Positions 22,488 through 31,693 of a DNA stretch of 64,000 nt are shown here, piece after piece (positions within the stretch are counted from its first letter, which is position 1; each line of letters begins with the position of its first letter). The notes under the pieces were generated by a model. It did not search any database. It was not told the origin of the DNA and saw only the letters and a list, made by a program, of their open reading frames with translations. A program made the translations under genes and the position numbers. The stretch is from an uncultured Collinsella sp. (GTDB lineage Bacteria; Actinomycetota; Coriobacteriia; Coriobacteriales; Coriobacteriaceae): contig CALEBN010000067.1 in the NCBI GenBank assembly GCA_937943045.1, positions 110,552-174,551 of the forward strand. The letters run 5' to 3'.

Positions 22488-24164
22488 TTAGGCGAGCTCA
22501 GCGGTACCCAGATCGGCGTGCTTCTGCGGATCGACATAGAGGTGCTTGATGCGATCGGAGCCGGCGACAGTGTGCGTGTAGAACATAATCGGGATGACCG
22601 GGCAGTCGGCAGCGACCATTGCGTCGGCCTCCTGCATCTTGGCGACGCGCTCCTCATCGTCAACAATAGTACGAGCCTCGTCGACCTTGGCGTCGAACTC
22701 GGGGTTGCTGTAACCAGAGCGGTTGTCGCCACCGAGGGAGTCGGAGTGGAACAGCGGATACAGGAAGTTGTCCATGATCGGGTAGTCGGCAATCCAACCC
22801 AGACGACCGAACTGATAGTTAAAGTTCTGATACTGCTCGAGCAGGGCAGACCACTCGGGGGTATCGGAGACAGCGGTAACACCAACCTTGGCGAGGTCGC
22901 CGATGATGGACTCCATGATCTCCTTGTGACCGCCGTCCTGGTTGTAGGAAAGGGTCACGCTAATGCCACGATCGCCGTTAGCGCCAGCGGGAGCAACCTT
23001 GTCGAGGTACTCGTTAGCCTTGTCGACATCGTAGGCGCAGAACTCCCATGCGCCCTCCTTGTAGCCATCGATGCCCGGAGGAACAATGCCGTCGGCAGGG
23101 GTACGGGTACCCTTGAAGATGGTCTTGCAGATGGCCTCACGGTTGATGGCCAGGGAGATACCCCTACGCAGGTCGGCGTTGTTGAACGGCTCGGCCGTGG
23201 TGTTGCAGGTCAGATAGTACGTGGAAGGCTCGGCGCCGAGCAGCATGCGCTCGCCGTCTCCCATGGTGTAGCCGTCCTTGGACACGCCGCGATCCTTCTT
23301 GGCGGCATCAATCTGAGCGACGGGAACGTCGCAGACATCGAGGTTACCCGCCTGGAACTCCTTGTAAGCGGTCTCCATGTCCTTGATGACCTGGAAGTGG
23401 ATGCCATCGATCTTGGCCTTGTCGCCATAGTAATCGTCGAACTTCTTGACGTTGATCTCCTGGCCATCCTCCCACTTGCCGTCCATCATGAACGGGCCGT
23501 TACCGACCGGGGCAAGGTAGAAGCTCTTGACATCGGACTCGGCGCACTCGGGAACCGGGGCCAGAGCCGGGTGAGAGGCGACGAAGGGGAAGTCGGCGTA
23601 AGCGGAAGCCAGCTTGACGACGAGGGTCTCATCGTCGGGGCAGGTAACACCGCTGAGCTCGGTAGCGTTACCGGCAAGCAGATCGTCATAGCCCTCGACC
23701 ATGGAGAGGTGATAGGAGACCTCGGAAGGGCCGTACTCGGTAGCGACAGCCGACTTGGTGTTGACCAGACGCTCCCAACCGAGCTTGAAGGACTTGGAGG
23801 TAACGTCGTCACCGTTGTGGAACTTGGCCTTCTTGATCTTGAAGGTAAACTCGGTGGCGTCGTCGTTGGACTCAAAGGACTCGCAAGCCAGCGGAACAAT
23901 CTCGCCCTTCTCGGCGTCGTAAGAGGTCAGAGCATCAAAGAGCTGGTACTCGACCTGAGTGCCCTGGTCCTCCTGGACATTGTAGGGGTCGATGCAGACC
24001 GGGTTGTTGATGTAGAAGTTCAGCTTCGAACCGGACTCAGAACCGGAAGCGTCGCCGCCCTTCTTGCCGCATGCGGCAAGAAAAGCCATGGAGCTCGCAG
24101 CAAGGGTACCGCCGACAAAGGCGCGACGACCCATAACGGGCTGGTGGAACATAGAATCAGCCAT
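22488..24164 (-). CDS. oppA: oligopeptide-binding lipoprotein OppA
   Basis: A 558-residue extracellular solute-binding lipoprotein of family 5. The leader has a twin-arginine-like MGRRAFVGG and ends in the lipobox FLAAC, placing the acylated Cys about residue 31. A Ser/Gly linker follows, then the mature domain with FESNDDATEFTFKIKKAKFHNGDDVTSKSFKLGWERL, the family-5 signature region. AAGGAGG lies six bases before the ATG at 24164. First gene of the opp operon. Peptide specificity cannot be inferred. Confidence 0.93.
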   Translation of the reverse strand: MADSMFHQPVMGRRAFVGGTLAASSMAFLAACGKKGGDASGSESGSKLNFYINNPVCIDPYNVQEDQGTQVEYQLFDALTSYDAEKGEIVPLACESFESNDDATEFTFKIKKAKFHNGDDVTSKSFKLGWERLVNTKSAVATEYGPSEVSYHLSMVEGYDDLLAGNATELSGVTCPDDETLVVKLASAYADFPFVASHPALAPVPECAESDVKSFYLAPVGNGPFMMDGKWEDGQEINVKKFDDYYGDKAKIDGIHFQVIKDMETAYKEFQAGNLDVCDVPVAQIDAAKKDRGVSKDGYTMGDGERMLLGAEPSTYYLTCNTTAEPFNNADLRRGISLAINREAICKTIFKGTRTPADGIVPPGIDGYKEGAWEFCAYDVDKANEYLDKVAPAGANGDRGISVTLSYNQDGGHKEIMESIIGDLAKVGVTAVSDTPEWSALLEQYQNFNYQFGRLGWIADYPIMDNFLYPLFHSDSLGGDNRSGYSNPEFDAKVDEARTIVDDEERVAKMQEADAMVAADCPVIPIMFYTHTVAGSDRIKHLYVDPQKHADLGTAELA

Positions 24165-24263
24165 GCCATCCTCCTTATGAGATAGGACAAAGAAATGTTC
24201 AGTCGGACACATGTCGAGACAATCCGATCCGAACCATCAAAACGCCGCCCGTTGCTATGGCTG

Positions 24264-24292
24264 GTTATGCACAACGAACCAACGTTTCTCAA
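24264..24292 (-). promoter_or_regulatory. candidate oppA promoter
   Basis: -35 TTGAGA (24287-24292), 17-base spacer, -10 CATAAC (24264-24269), about 100 bases upstream of oppA. The -10 is weak and other placements in this AT-richer stretch are possible. Confidence 0.35.
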
Positions 24293-24405
24293 TACAGTAG
24301 CGCATTTTATGCACGATTTGGGGCTAATTCCGGTCAACGGTCGAGAATTTCTTTAGTTGGGCGAAGTATGTGGGGATATTTTGGCTCTGTTACAAATATG
24401 TAAAC

Positions 24406-24436
24406 AAAAAGGGTCCCGCACTTGCGGAACCCTTTT
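24406..24436 (-). terminator. secG terminator
   Basis: AAAAGGGT and ACCCTTTT arms with CCGCA/GCGG inside form a long stem, with TTTTTGTTT after it on the minus strand. It closes the secG transcript upstream of the opp promoter. Confidence 0.85.
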
Positions 24437-24458
24437 CAAGTATTTATGTGGCTCGTGC

Positions 24459-24713
24459 TTAGTAGCCGACGATACCCTGCGGGAAGAAGAACATGCACAG
24501 GACGACACACACGGCAAAAACGACGGCCATAATTACCGTCAGGCGATCGAGGTTCTGCTCCATGACGCCCGTGGCAGAGCTGGAGTTATACAGCGAGCTA
24601 GCGATCATATCCGAAACGCCGGTGCCCTTACCAGAGTGCATCAGGACGAGAATCGTCAGCGCCACGGCAGAGACAGCCCAAACGACAAACAGAAGAATCT
24701 GAAACGGACCCAT
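24459..24713 (-). CDS. secG: preprotein translocase subunit SecG
   Basis: An 84-residue membrane protein with two hydrophobic helices, residues 5-24 (ILLFVVWAVSAVALTILVLM) and 60-79 (IMAVVFAVCVVLCMFFF), joined by a loop with HSGKGTGVSDMIASS, the SecG hallmark. It assists SecYE during export. GGAGCTTATCT precedes the ATG. As in other Actinobacteria it ends the gap-pgk-tpiA series, here with gpmI inserted before it. Confidence 0.93.
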   Translation of the reverse strand: MGPFQILLFVVWAVSAVALTILVLMHSGKGTGVSDMIASSLYNSSSATGVMEQNLDRLTVIMAVVFAVCVVLCMFFFPQGIVGY

Positions 24714-24811
24714 AGATAAGCTCCTTAATAGAACAATTCAAACTCCAGTACTGTACCACAACCCCCAGCACTCCCCCATCAGCCATTTGGTGACGAGGTA
24801 GAAATAGCGCA

Positions 24812-24843
24812 AAAAAGAGGGTTGTCCGGTTGTGGACAACCCC
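24812..24843 (-). terminator. gpmI terminator
   Basis: GGGTTGTCC (24819-24827) and GGACAACCC (24834-24842), a nine-base perfect stem, followed on the minus strand by TCTTTTTTG. Confidence 0.88.
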
Positions 24844-24871
24844 CTTACTAGAAAACGGTATTTGTTTTCTA

Positions 24872-26425
24872 TTAGGCCTCGGTGGCGAGTACGCGACCCG
24901 TCATCTCGGCGGAAGGCTCAATACCAGCCATGGTGAGCATGGTCGGAGCGATATCGGAAAGACGGCCGTCCTCGATACCGGTGAGCTGTGCCTTCTCATC
25001 AACGATGATGAACGGCACGCGGTTGGTGGTGTGAGCCGTGAACGGATGCTTGGAACCGTCGGAAGCAACGTCAAACATGTGATCGGCGTTGCCGTGATCG
25101 GCGGTAATCAGCGCAAAGCCGCCCTTAGCGAGAATCGCCGGGACAACCTTGGACAGGGCATCGTCAACAGCCTCGACGGCCTTAACGGCAGCGTCGAAGA
25201 CACCGGTGTGACCAACCATGTCGCAGTTTGCGAAGTTCACGATGTAGAAATCAGCGCGATCCTCGTTGATGGCGGCGACAAGCTTCTCGGTAACCTCGGG
25301 AGCGCTCATCTCAGGTTGCAGGTCGTAGGTAGCGACCTTGGGAGAAGCGACGAGCACGCGCTCCTCGCCCTCCTTGGGCTCCTCGATGCCGCCGTTGAGG
25401 AAGAACGTCACGTGGGCGTACTTCTCGGTCTCGGCGGTGTGCAGCTGCTTCAGGCCATTGGCGGCGATAACGTCGGCCAGAACGTTCTCGGGGAACGTCT
25501 TGGGGAAGGCGACCTCGACGTCAAACGTCGGGTCGTACTCGGTCATCGTCACAAAGTGCGAAAGCTTGATCTGCTCGCGCTCAAAGCCGTCGAACTCCTT
25601 GTCCGTGAACACGCGAGTCATCTGACGAGCGCGGTCGGGACGGAAGTTGAAGAAGATGGCCGCGTCGCCCTCGTGGATGCCCTCGTTGTGGGCAGCGAAG
25701 GGCTCGACGAACTCGTCGCCGCGCGGATCCTTCTCGTAGTAGGCCTTGATACCGGCAACAGGGTCGGTATCGGCATCGGATGCGTTGACCATGACATCGT
25801 AGGCGCGCTGGATGCGCTCCCAACGGTTGTCGCGGTCCATGGCCCAATAACGGCCCGAGACGGTGGCAACGCGAGCGTCGCAACCGGTCTCCTCGGAGAT
25901 CTTAGCCAGGAAGGCGCAGAACTCACTCATGTAACCGGCACCGGACTGCGGGTCAACGTCGCGACCATCCATGAAGGCGTGGACGCGAACGGTCTTGACA
26001 CCGTGCTCGGCAGCCATCTTGACCAGAGCCTCGACGTGGCTCATATGAGAATGAACACCGCCAGGGCTCATAAGGCCCATGAGGTGGAGAGTCTTGCCGT
26101 CAGCCTTGACGTCGTCCATAGCCTTGACGAAGACCTCGTTCTTGGCGATGGAGCCGTCCTTGATGGCATTGTTGATGCGCGAAAGCTCCTGGAACACGAT
26201 GCGGCCGGCACCGATGTTGAGGTGACCCACCTCGGAGTTGCCCATCTGGCCATCGGGAAGACCCACGTCCTCGCCCGAAGCGCCGAGCGTGGTGTGGGGG
26301 TACTTCTCGTACAGGCTATCGAGGAAGGGCGTCTTGGCAGCGGCGACGGCGTTCTCGCCATCGGCCGGAGCCAGGCCGCAACCATCCATGATGATCAGGA
26401 GTGCAGGAAGATGACGCTGTGCCAT
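24872..26425 (-). CDS. gpmI: 2,3-bisphosphoglycerate-independent phosphoglycerate mutase
   Basis: A 517-residue two-manganese enzyme interconverting 3- and 2-phosphoglycerate. LLIIMDGCGLAP holds the first metal Asp, and DGQMGNSEVGHLNIGAGR contains the phosphoryl-acceptor Ser. VRVHAFMDGRDVDPQSG, FNFRPDRARQMTR, YIVNFANCDMVGHTG and ALITADHGNADHM give the substrate and second metal sites. Length and order are canonical. The start lies five bases after the tpiA stop. Confidence 0.96.
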   Translation of the reverse strand: MAQRHLPALLIIMDGCGLAPADGENAVAAAKTPFLDSLYEKYPHTTLGASGEDVGLPDGQMGNSEVGHLNIGAGRIVFQELSRINNAIKDGSIAKNEVFVKAMDDVKADGKTLHLMGLMSPGGVHSHMSHVEALVKMAAEHGVKTVRVHAFMDGRDVDPQSGAGYMSEFCAFLAKISEETGCDARVATVSGRYWAMDRDNRWERIQRAYDVMVNASDADTDPVAGIKAYYEKDPRGDEFVEPFAAHNEGIHEGDAAIFFNFRPDRARQMTRVFTDKEFDGFEREQIKLSHFVTMTEYDPTFDVEVAFPKTFPENVLADVIAANGLKQLHTAETEKYAHVTFFLNGGIEEPKEGEERVLVASPKVATYDLQPEMSAPEVTEKLVAAINEDRADFYIVNFANCDMVGHTGVFDAAVKAVEAVDDALSKVVPAILAKGGFALITADHGNADHMFDVASDGSKHPFTAHTTNRVPFIIVDEKAQLTGIEDGRLSDIAPTMLTMAGIEPSAEMTGRVLATEA

Positions 26426-26430
26426 ATGTC

Positions 26431-27198
26431 CTACTCGCCTGCCTTGACGACCATAGAGGCGAAGTCGGCAGCCTTGAGCGAAGCGCCGCCCACGAGGGCG
26501 CCGTCGACGTCGGGCTTGGCGACGAGCTCGGCGATGTTGCCGGGCTTGGCAGAGCCACCATAGAGAACGCGGATGCCGTCGGCGAGCTCCTCACCGAACA
26601 TCTCCTTGAGGGTCTCACGGATAGCGCCGCAGACCTCCTGAGCGTCCTCGGCGGTAGCGGTCTTGCCGGTGCCGATGGCCCAGATGGGCTCGTAGGCGAC
26701 GACGACCTGCTTGGGGCAAGTGATCTCGAGACCCTCGAGACCAGCCTTGACCTGGTTCACGACGTGCTCGACATAGGTGCCGGCCTCTCGGACCTCAAGG
26801 GACTCGCCGCAGCAGAAGACAGGAACAAGACCGGCGGCAACGAGGGCCTTGGCCTTCTTGTTCTGATCCTCGTCGGTCTCGTGGAAGTAATCACGACGCT
26901 CGGAGTGACCGATGATGCAGTAGGTGCAGCCAGCGGACTTGAGCATGTCGCAAGAAGACTCACCGGTGAAGGCACCCTTGGCCTCCCAGTACACGTTCTG
27001 TGCACCGAGGGCGATGGGGGCAGCCTGAATGCGGTCATGAACCGTGGTGATGTCGATGGTCGGAGGGCAGACGAGCACCTCGACGCCAGCCGGAACCTCG
27101 GGCAGAGCCTGAGCCAGCTCGTCGGCGAGCTTGGCGGCCTCGGCGACGTCGTTGTTCATCTTCCAGTTACCAGCGATAAGAAGGGTGCGATTAGGCAT
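26431..27198 (-). CDS. tpiA: triosephosphate isomerase
   Basis: A 255-residue TIM barrel interconverting dihydroxyacetone phosphate and glyceraldehyde 3-phosphate. LLIAGNWKMN carries the catalytic Lys, CIIGHSERR the catalytic His, and VVAYEPIWAIGTGKTAT the catalytic Glu and loop 6. The ATG at 27198 overlaps the end of pgk by eight bases, a translational-coupling arrangement; the open frame further upstream lies within pgk. Confidence 0.96.
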   Translation of the reverse strand: MPNRTLLIAGNWKMNNDVAEAAKLADELAQALPEVPAGVEVLVCPPTIDITTVHDRIQAAPIALGAQNVYWEAKGAFTGESSCDMLKSAGCTYCIIGHSERRDYFHETDEDQNKKAKALVAAGLVPVFCCGESLEVREAGTYVEHVVNQVKAGLEGLEITCPKQVVVAYEPIWAIGTGKTATAEDAQEVCGAIRETLKEMFGEELADGIRVLYGGSAKPGNIAELVAKPDVDGALVGGASLKAADFASMVVKAGE

Positions 27199-28381
27199 CG
27201 AGAAGCGCCTCCACTCCGGGCAGGGCCTTACCCTCGACGAGCTCCATGGAAGCGCCACCACCGGTAGAGATCCAGCTCATCTTGTCGGCCAGGTTGAACT
27301 TGTTGACGGCTGCGACAGAGTCGCCACCACCGATGATCGAGGTGCAATCAGCCTCGGCGACAGCCTCGGCGATAGCCTGGGTGCCGTGAGCGAAGTTATC
27401 GAACTCGAAGACGCCCATGGGGCCATTCCAGAACACAGTCTTGGCACCCTTGACAGCCTCGGCGTAGAGCTCCTCGGTCTTGGGGCCGATGTCCATACCC
27501 TCACGGTCGTCGGGGATAGCGTCGGAAGCGACAACCTCGGGGACAGCGTCCTCGCCAAAGTGATCGGCAACGCGGTTGTCGATGGGGAGCAGGATCTTGA
27601 CGCCCTTCTCCTCGGCCTTCTTGAGCATCTCACCGGCGCGCTCGACCCAGTCCTCTTCCTTGAGGGACTGACCGACGGACAGGCCCTGAGCCAGGAAGAA
27701 GGTGTAGGCCATGCCGCCACCGATGATCAGGGTATCAGCGGAGTCGATGAGGTGATCGAGAACGCCGATCTTGGAGGAAACCTTGGAACCGCCGACGATG
27801 GCGACGAAGGGGCGCTCGGGCTCGGCGAAGATGCCGGTCAGCGTGTCGACCTCCTTCTCGAGCAGGAAGCCGGCGACGGCAGGCAGGTAAGCGGCGGGGC
27901 CCACGACGGAACCCTGGGCGCGGTGAGCGGTGCCGAAGGCGTCGAGAACGAAGATGTCGCCGTAGGAAGCGAGCTTCTTGGCGATCTCGGGATCGTTCTT
28001 CTTCTCGCGCTTATCGAAACGGACGTTCTCGAGAACGAGGACCTTGCCCGGCTCGACAGCCTCGACGGCCTTGGCGGCCTCCTCGCCGTAGGTGTCCTGG
28101 ACGAAGCTGACGTCGAGACCGGAAAGCTCGGCGAGCTTGGCGGCAACCGGCTTGAGCGAAAGCTCGGGCTCGAAACCAGTGCCGGCAGGACGGCCAAGGT
28201 GGCTCATGAGGATGACGCGAGCGTTGTGCTCGACGAGATACTTGATGGTGGGAAGGGCAGCCTTGATGCGGGTGGTATCGCCCACGACGCCGTCCTTGAT
28301 AGGCACATTGAAGTCAACGCGAACGAGAACGCGCTTGCCGTCGACATCGATGTCGCGGACGGTCTTCTTGGTAAAGGCCAT
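27191..28381 (-). CDS. pgk: phosphoglycerate kinase
   Basis: A 396-residue glycolytic kinase making ATP from 1,3-bisphosphoglycerate. The N-domain has VLVRVDFNVPIKDG and LMSHLGRPAG, the C-domain has VAIVGGSKVSSKIGVLDHL and FWNGPMGVFEF, and STGGGASMELVEGK is close to the end. The ATG at 28381 is preceded by AAAGGTAG. The frame is open to 28459 but the extra residues have no similarity. It lies 138 bases after gap. Confidence 0.96.
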   Translation of the reverse strand: MAFTKKTVRDIDVDGKRVLVRVDFNVPIKDGVVGDTTRIKAALPTIKYLVEHNARVILMSHLGRPAGTGFEPELSLKPVAAKLAELSGLDVSFVQDTYGEEAAKAVEAVEPGKVLVLENVRFDKREKKNDPEIAKKLASYGDIFVLDAFGTAHRAQGSVVGPAAYLPAVAGFLLEKEVDTLTGIFAEPERPFVAIVGGSKVSSKIGVLDHLIDSADTLIIGGGMAYTFFLAQGLSVGQSLKEEDWVERAGEMLKKAEEKGVKILLPIDNRVADHFGEDAVPEVVASDAIPDDREGMDIGPKTEELYAEAVKGAKTVFWNGPMGVFEFDNFAHGTQAIAEAVAEADCTSIIGGGDSVAAVNKFNLADKMSWISTGGGASMELVEGKALPGVEALLDA

Positions 28382-28434
28382 GTTTGCTTCTACCTTTCGT
28401 ACATGTGTGCACGTATGTGCGCACGGTTTCCAAT

Positions 28435-28487
28435 AAAAAAGGACGCGACCCCAGAGCATAAGCCCTTAAAGGCCGCGCCCTTCTTTA
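28435..28487 (-). terminator. gap-pgk intercistronic inverted repeat
   Basis: Imperfect arms AAGGACGCGACC and GGCCGCGCCCTT flank a loop of about 22 bases, and on the minus strand TTTTTTATTGG follows. It could end part of the gap transcripts before pgk. Confidence 0.5.
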
Positions 28488-28519
28488 GACGCTCAACGAG
28501 CTATTCGCTAAAAGCTAAA

Positions 28520-29545
28520 TTAAGCAACGAACTTCTCGAAGTACTTGATGGTGCGGACCATCTGAGAGGTGTAGGAGTTCTCGTTGTCGTACCAAGAGGT
28601 GACCTGAACGAGGGTCTGGCCGTTGCCGAGATCAGAGCACATGGTCTGGGTGGCGTCGAAGATGGAGCCGTGGGTCTCGCCGACGATGTCGCGGGAGACG
28701 ATCTGGTCCTCGTTGTAAGCGAAGGTATCGGGGATGGTCTCGGCGTAGGCCTTCATGGCAGCGTTGACCTCGTCGACGGTGACCTTCTTGTCAACGACGG
28801 CGTAGAGGTTGGTCAGCGAGCCGGTCGGCGTCGGGACGCGCTGGGCGGCACCGATGAGCTTGCCGTTGAGCTCGGGGAGAACCAGGCCGATGGCCTTGGC
28901 AGCGCCCGTGGTGTTCGGGACGATGTTCTCGGAGCAGGCGCGGGAGCGACGGAAGTTGCCCTTGCGCTGCGGGCCGTCGAGCGGCATCTGGTCGCCGGTG
29001 AAGGCGTGGATGGTGGTCATGATGCCGGAGACGATGGGAGCGAAGTCGTTCAGGCCCTTGGCCATCGGGGCGAGGCAGTTGGTGGTGCAGGAAGCAGCGG
29101 AGATGATGTTGTCCTCAGCGGTCAGCGTCTCATGGTTGACGTTGTACACGATGGTGGGCAGATCGCTGCCGGCCGGAGCGGAGATGACGACCTTCTTGGC
29201 GCCAGCGTTGATGTGGGCCTGAGCCTTAGCCTTGCTGGTGTAGAAGCCGGTGCACTCGAGAACGACGTCGACGTCGAGGTCGCCCCAAGGCAGGTTGTTG
29301 GCGTCGGCCTCCTTGTAGATCTTGATCTCCTTGCCGTCAACGGTGATGGAATCCTCGCCAGCGACGACCTCGTGATCGCGAGCATAGTTGCCCTGCGTGG
29401 AGTCGTACTTCAGCAGGTAAGCGAGCATATCGGGAGAGGTGAGGTCGTTGATAGCGACGATCTCGGAGCCCTCATGACCGAACATCTGACGGAAGGCCAG
29501 ACGACCGATGCGACCGAAGCCGTTAATAGCAACCTTTACTGCCAT
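28520..29545 (-). CDS. gap: glyceraldehyde-3-phosphate dehydrogenase, type I
   Basis: A 341-residue NAD-linked enzyme oxidising glyceraldehyde 3-phosphate. VAINGFGRIGRLAFRQM is the Rossmann start, ISAASCTTNCLAPMAK carries the catalytic Cys, HAFTGDQMPLDGPQRK and RRSRACSENIVP the phosphate sites, and SWYDNENSYTSQMVRT the C-terminal signature. The ATG at 29545 has AAAGGAG upstream. The open frame extends to 29647 but that part is leader. Confidence 0.96.
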   Translation of the reverse strand: MAVKVAINGFGRIGRLAFRQMFGHEGSEIVAINDLTSPDMLAYLLKYDSTQGNYARDHEVVAGEDSITVDGKEIKIYKEADANNLPWGDLDVDVVLECTGFYTSKAKAQAHINAGAKKVVISAPAGSDLPTIVYNVNHETLTAEDNIISAASCTTNCLAPMAKGLNDFAPIVSGIMTTIHAFTGDQMPLDGPQRKGNFRRSRACSENIVPNTTGAAKAIGLVLPELNGKLIGAAQRVPTPTGSLTNLYAVVDKKVTVDEVNAAMKAYAETIPDTFAYNEDQIVSRDIVGETHGSIFDATQTMCSDLGNGQTLVQVTSWYDNENSYTSQMVRTIKYFEKFVA

Positions 29546-29617
29546 TGTGTCTCCTTTCGTAAGGCCCCCGCAAGCTACAGCGCCTGCCGTTGAGGCCCAC
29601 AAACTAACCACTCGCCT

Positions 29618-29738
29618 AATATACCTTTTTTTTGGCTTGAATTTCACGAGAATGCTCGAAATTGAAAATCAAATTTGCGTTAAAACGCTTTAACGTATAA
29701 AACAGCAGTTAAACCACCATAAAAGCTATTGCGTTAAA
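29618..29738 (-). promoter_or_regulatory. gap upstream region with GTTAAA operator-like repeats
   Basis: Between whiA and gap lies AT-rich DNA with a -10-like TATATT (29618-29623). There are several GTTAAA elements: a perfect inverted repeat CGTTAAA ACGC TTTAACG (29678-29695) and single copies at about 29708 and 29732. The palindrome resembles a Rex site, but the GTTAA/TTAAC half-sites are six bases apart rather than four, so the regulator is unknown. Confidence 0.4.
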
Positions 29739-30668
29739 CTACCCGCTTGCTTCAATGAGCTTTTCAAGGCGCAAAACACGGTGATACAAGGCCGACTTCG
29801 ACAAAGGAGGGTCGGCCATTTCCCCCAAATCTCGCAGTGAGAGATCGGGGTAACGCTCGCGTAAGTCACAAAAAACTGCCAGAGCGTCCGGCAGCGTTTC
29901 GCGCAAACCGCGCCGATCAAGCTCATCGATGAGCGCAAGCTGATGTTGGGCGGCACCGGCACTTCTGGTCTGGTTGGCAAGCTCTGCGTTCACGCGACGA
30001 TTCACGTCGTTCTTCACCAGCTTAACCGCGCGGGCCTCTTCAATCTCGGCAACGCTGCGCTTGGCGCCAATCAGCTGTAACAGACGTTTAATCTCCTCGG
30101 CACTCTTGATGTACACGGCATACGAGCCGCGACGCGCATTGACGCGGGCGTGAACTCCAATCTGCTCCAGAAGGTCGCAAAGTCCCTTTGCATACTCCTC
30201 GCCCTGAACCGCGATCTCCAAATGAAAATCGCCACGCGGGTCGGCAACAAAGCCTCCGGCAATCAGCGCACCGCGAATATAGGCGAGCCTGCAGCAAGGA
30301 CGGGCGACGATGTGGCGCGGCACACCCGCGACGAGCCCTCCCCTACGGTCGAGAATGCCCAGCAGCACCAGAGCCTTATCCAAATCGGGCTGATCGGGCA
30401 AGGTGATGAGATAGTTTCGTACCTTGTGCAGAACCGACTTACGAACCGTGAATTCGGTCTTGAGCTTAAGGATACGATGCGTCAGCGCAATCATCGTGCG
30501 CGCCACAGCACCCGTCTCGGTCGCGACCGTCAAGCGGTACCGTCCCGAGCCCGCCAGCGAAAGCGTGCCGCTCACACGCGTTAGCGCAGCAAGCGTCGAC
30601 AAATCGCAGTATTCGCATTCTGGTTCGCAGCGCGCAAGCTCGTCACGCACCTCAGCGGTAAACGACAT
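29739..30668 (-). CDS. whiA: sporulation/cell-division regulator WhiA
   Basis: A 309-residue DNA-binding protein of the WhiA family. The N-terminal half is a degenerate LAGLIDADG homing-endonuclease fold (CCRLAYIRGALIAGGFVADPRGDFHLEI); the C-terminal helix-turn-helix has DLSLRDLGEMADPPLSKSALYHRVLRLEKL. In Streptomyces WhiA controls division genes, while in non-sporulating relatives its targets are poorly known. It follows rapZ by six bases, so they share a transcript. Confidence 0.95.
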   Translation of the reverse strand: MSFTAEVRDELARCEPECEYCDLSTLAALTRVSGTLSLAGSGRYRLTVATETGAVARTMIALTHRILKLKTEFTVRKSVLHKVRNYLITLPDQPDLDKALVLLGILDRRGGLVAGVPRHIVARPCCRLAYIRGALIAGGFVADPRGDFHLEIAVQGEEYAKGLCDLLEQIGVHARVNARRGSYAVYIKSAEEIKRLLQLIGAKRSVAEIEEARAVKLVKNDVNRRVNAELANQTRSAGAAQHQLALIDELDRRGLRETLPDALAVFCDLRERYPDLSLRDLGEMADPPLSKSALYHRVLRLEKLIEASG

Positions 30669-30674
30669 GTAAAC

Positions 30675-31595
30675 CTATGCCTTCGTGTTGGCACGCGACA
30701 GGTCACGGTGGGAGATGCTCACATGATACTGAGCACCCTCCAGGTAGCGGGCCGTGGCCTCGGCAATGGCGACGCTACGGTGCTGTCCGCCTGTGCAGCC
30801 GATAGCAATGGAAAGCTGCGGCTTGCCCTCTGCGATATAACCCGGCATGACCGTATCGAGCAGCTGGGTCCAGGCCTTCCAGAACTCCTGGGTCTTGGGG
30901 TGGTCCAAGACAAAATCGGAGACCTTCTTATCGAGACCGGTCATGGTGCGCATCTCGGGATCGTAGAAAGGATTGGGCAAGAAGCGAACATCGATCATGA
31001 TATCCGCCTCGACGGGCATGCCATGCTTAAAGCCAAACGAGAACACGTGGACATCCATAAGCTGCTGGTCGGACAGCTCGGAAAAAGCCATGCGCAGCTT
31101 GTTGCGCAAGGCAGAAGTGCGCAAGCGGCTCGTGTCGATAATCATATCCGCTCGATCGCGAACGCCCTGCAGCTGCAGACGTTCACGCTGAATAGCGTCG
31201 GCCGTGGTCTCCCCCGGCTTTGCAATGGGATGGCGACGACGGTTTTCGCTATACCGGCGAATCAGCACCTCGTCAGACGCCTCGAGAAACACAATGTCGC
31301 AGCTCATCTCGCGCTCTTCCAGTGCGGCAACAGCATCGAGCAGTTCATCGAACAAGCCCTGGCTACGCAGGTCGCAGGTAACGGCAAGGTGCCTGCCCAC
31401 GCCCGTATTGATGCCAACGAGCTCAGCAAGCTGGGCAATCAGGCGTGGGGGCAGGTTGTCGATACAAAAATAGCCCATGTCCTCAAACACATGCATGGCT
31501 TGCGTTCGGCCCGAGCCGGACATTCCGGTGATGATGACGATATCGGGGATACGCTCCGAGCGCTCCGCCGCATCCATGGCATCTCCCTTTTGCAT
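30675..31595 (-). CDS. rapZ: RNase adapter / nucleotide-binding protein RapZ
   Basis: A 306-residue P-loop protein of the RapZ/YvcJ family. The N-terminal Walker A is IITGMSGSGRTQAM (Arg replaces the usual Lys), followed by MGYFCIDNLPP; the C-terminal domain has FSFGFKHGMPVEADIMIDVRFLPNPFY and IAIGCTGGQHRSVAIAE. The start at 31595 has TAGGAGG; a second ATG six codons in has AAGGGAG, so the true start could be either. In many relatives yvcK lies between rapZ and whiA; here it is absent. Confidence 0.94.
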   Translation of the reverse strand: MQKGDAMDAAERSERIPDIVIITGMSGSGRTQAMHVFEDMGYFCIDNLPPRLIAQLAELVGINTGVGRHLAVTCDLRSQGLFDELLDAVAALEEREMSCDIVFLEASDEVLIRRYSENRRRHPIAKPGETTADAIQRERLQLQGVRDRADMIIDTSRLRTSALRNKLRMAFSELSDQQLMDVHVFSFGFKHGMPVEADIMIDVRFLPNPFYDPEMRTMTGLDKKVSDFVLDHPKTQEFWKAWTQLLDTVMPGYIAEGKPQLSIAIGCTGGQHRSVAIAEATARYLEGAQYHVSISHRDLSRANTKA

Positions 31596-31604
31596 GTGTG
31601 CCTC

Positions 31605-31642
31605 CTAAAATAAGCGCGGGACCCGGCCAGCGGATCCCGCGC
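31605..31642 (-). terminator. nan operon terminator
   Basis: Stem 31614-31624 / 31632-31642 (GCGCGGGACCC / GGATCCCGCGC) followed on the minus strand by TTATTTT. It ends the sialic-acid operon 52 bases after nanE and directly precedes the rapZ ribosome site. Confidence 0.8.
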
Positions 31643-31693
31643 GATCAATTGCCTTTATTGAGTATACCGCCCCAAGCGGATACAAGGCCCGTC

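Noticed and set aside
29678..29695. Calling the gap palindrome a Rex site
   Set aside because: Half-sites GTTAA/TTAAC are six bases apart; known Rex sites have four. Kept only as an unknown operator.
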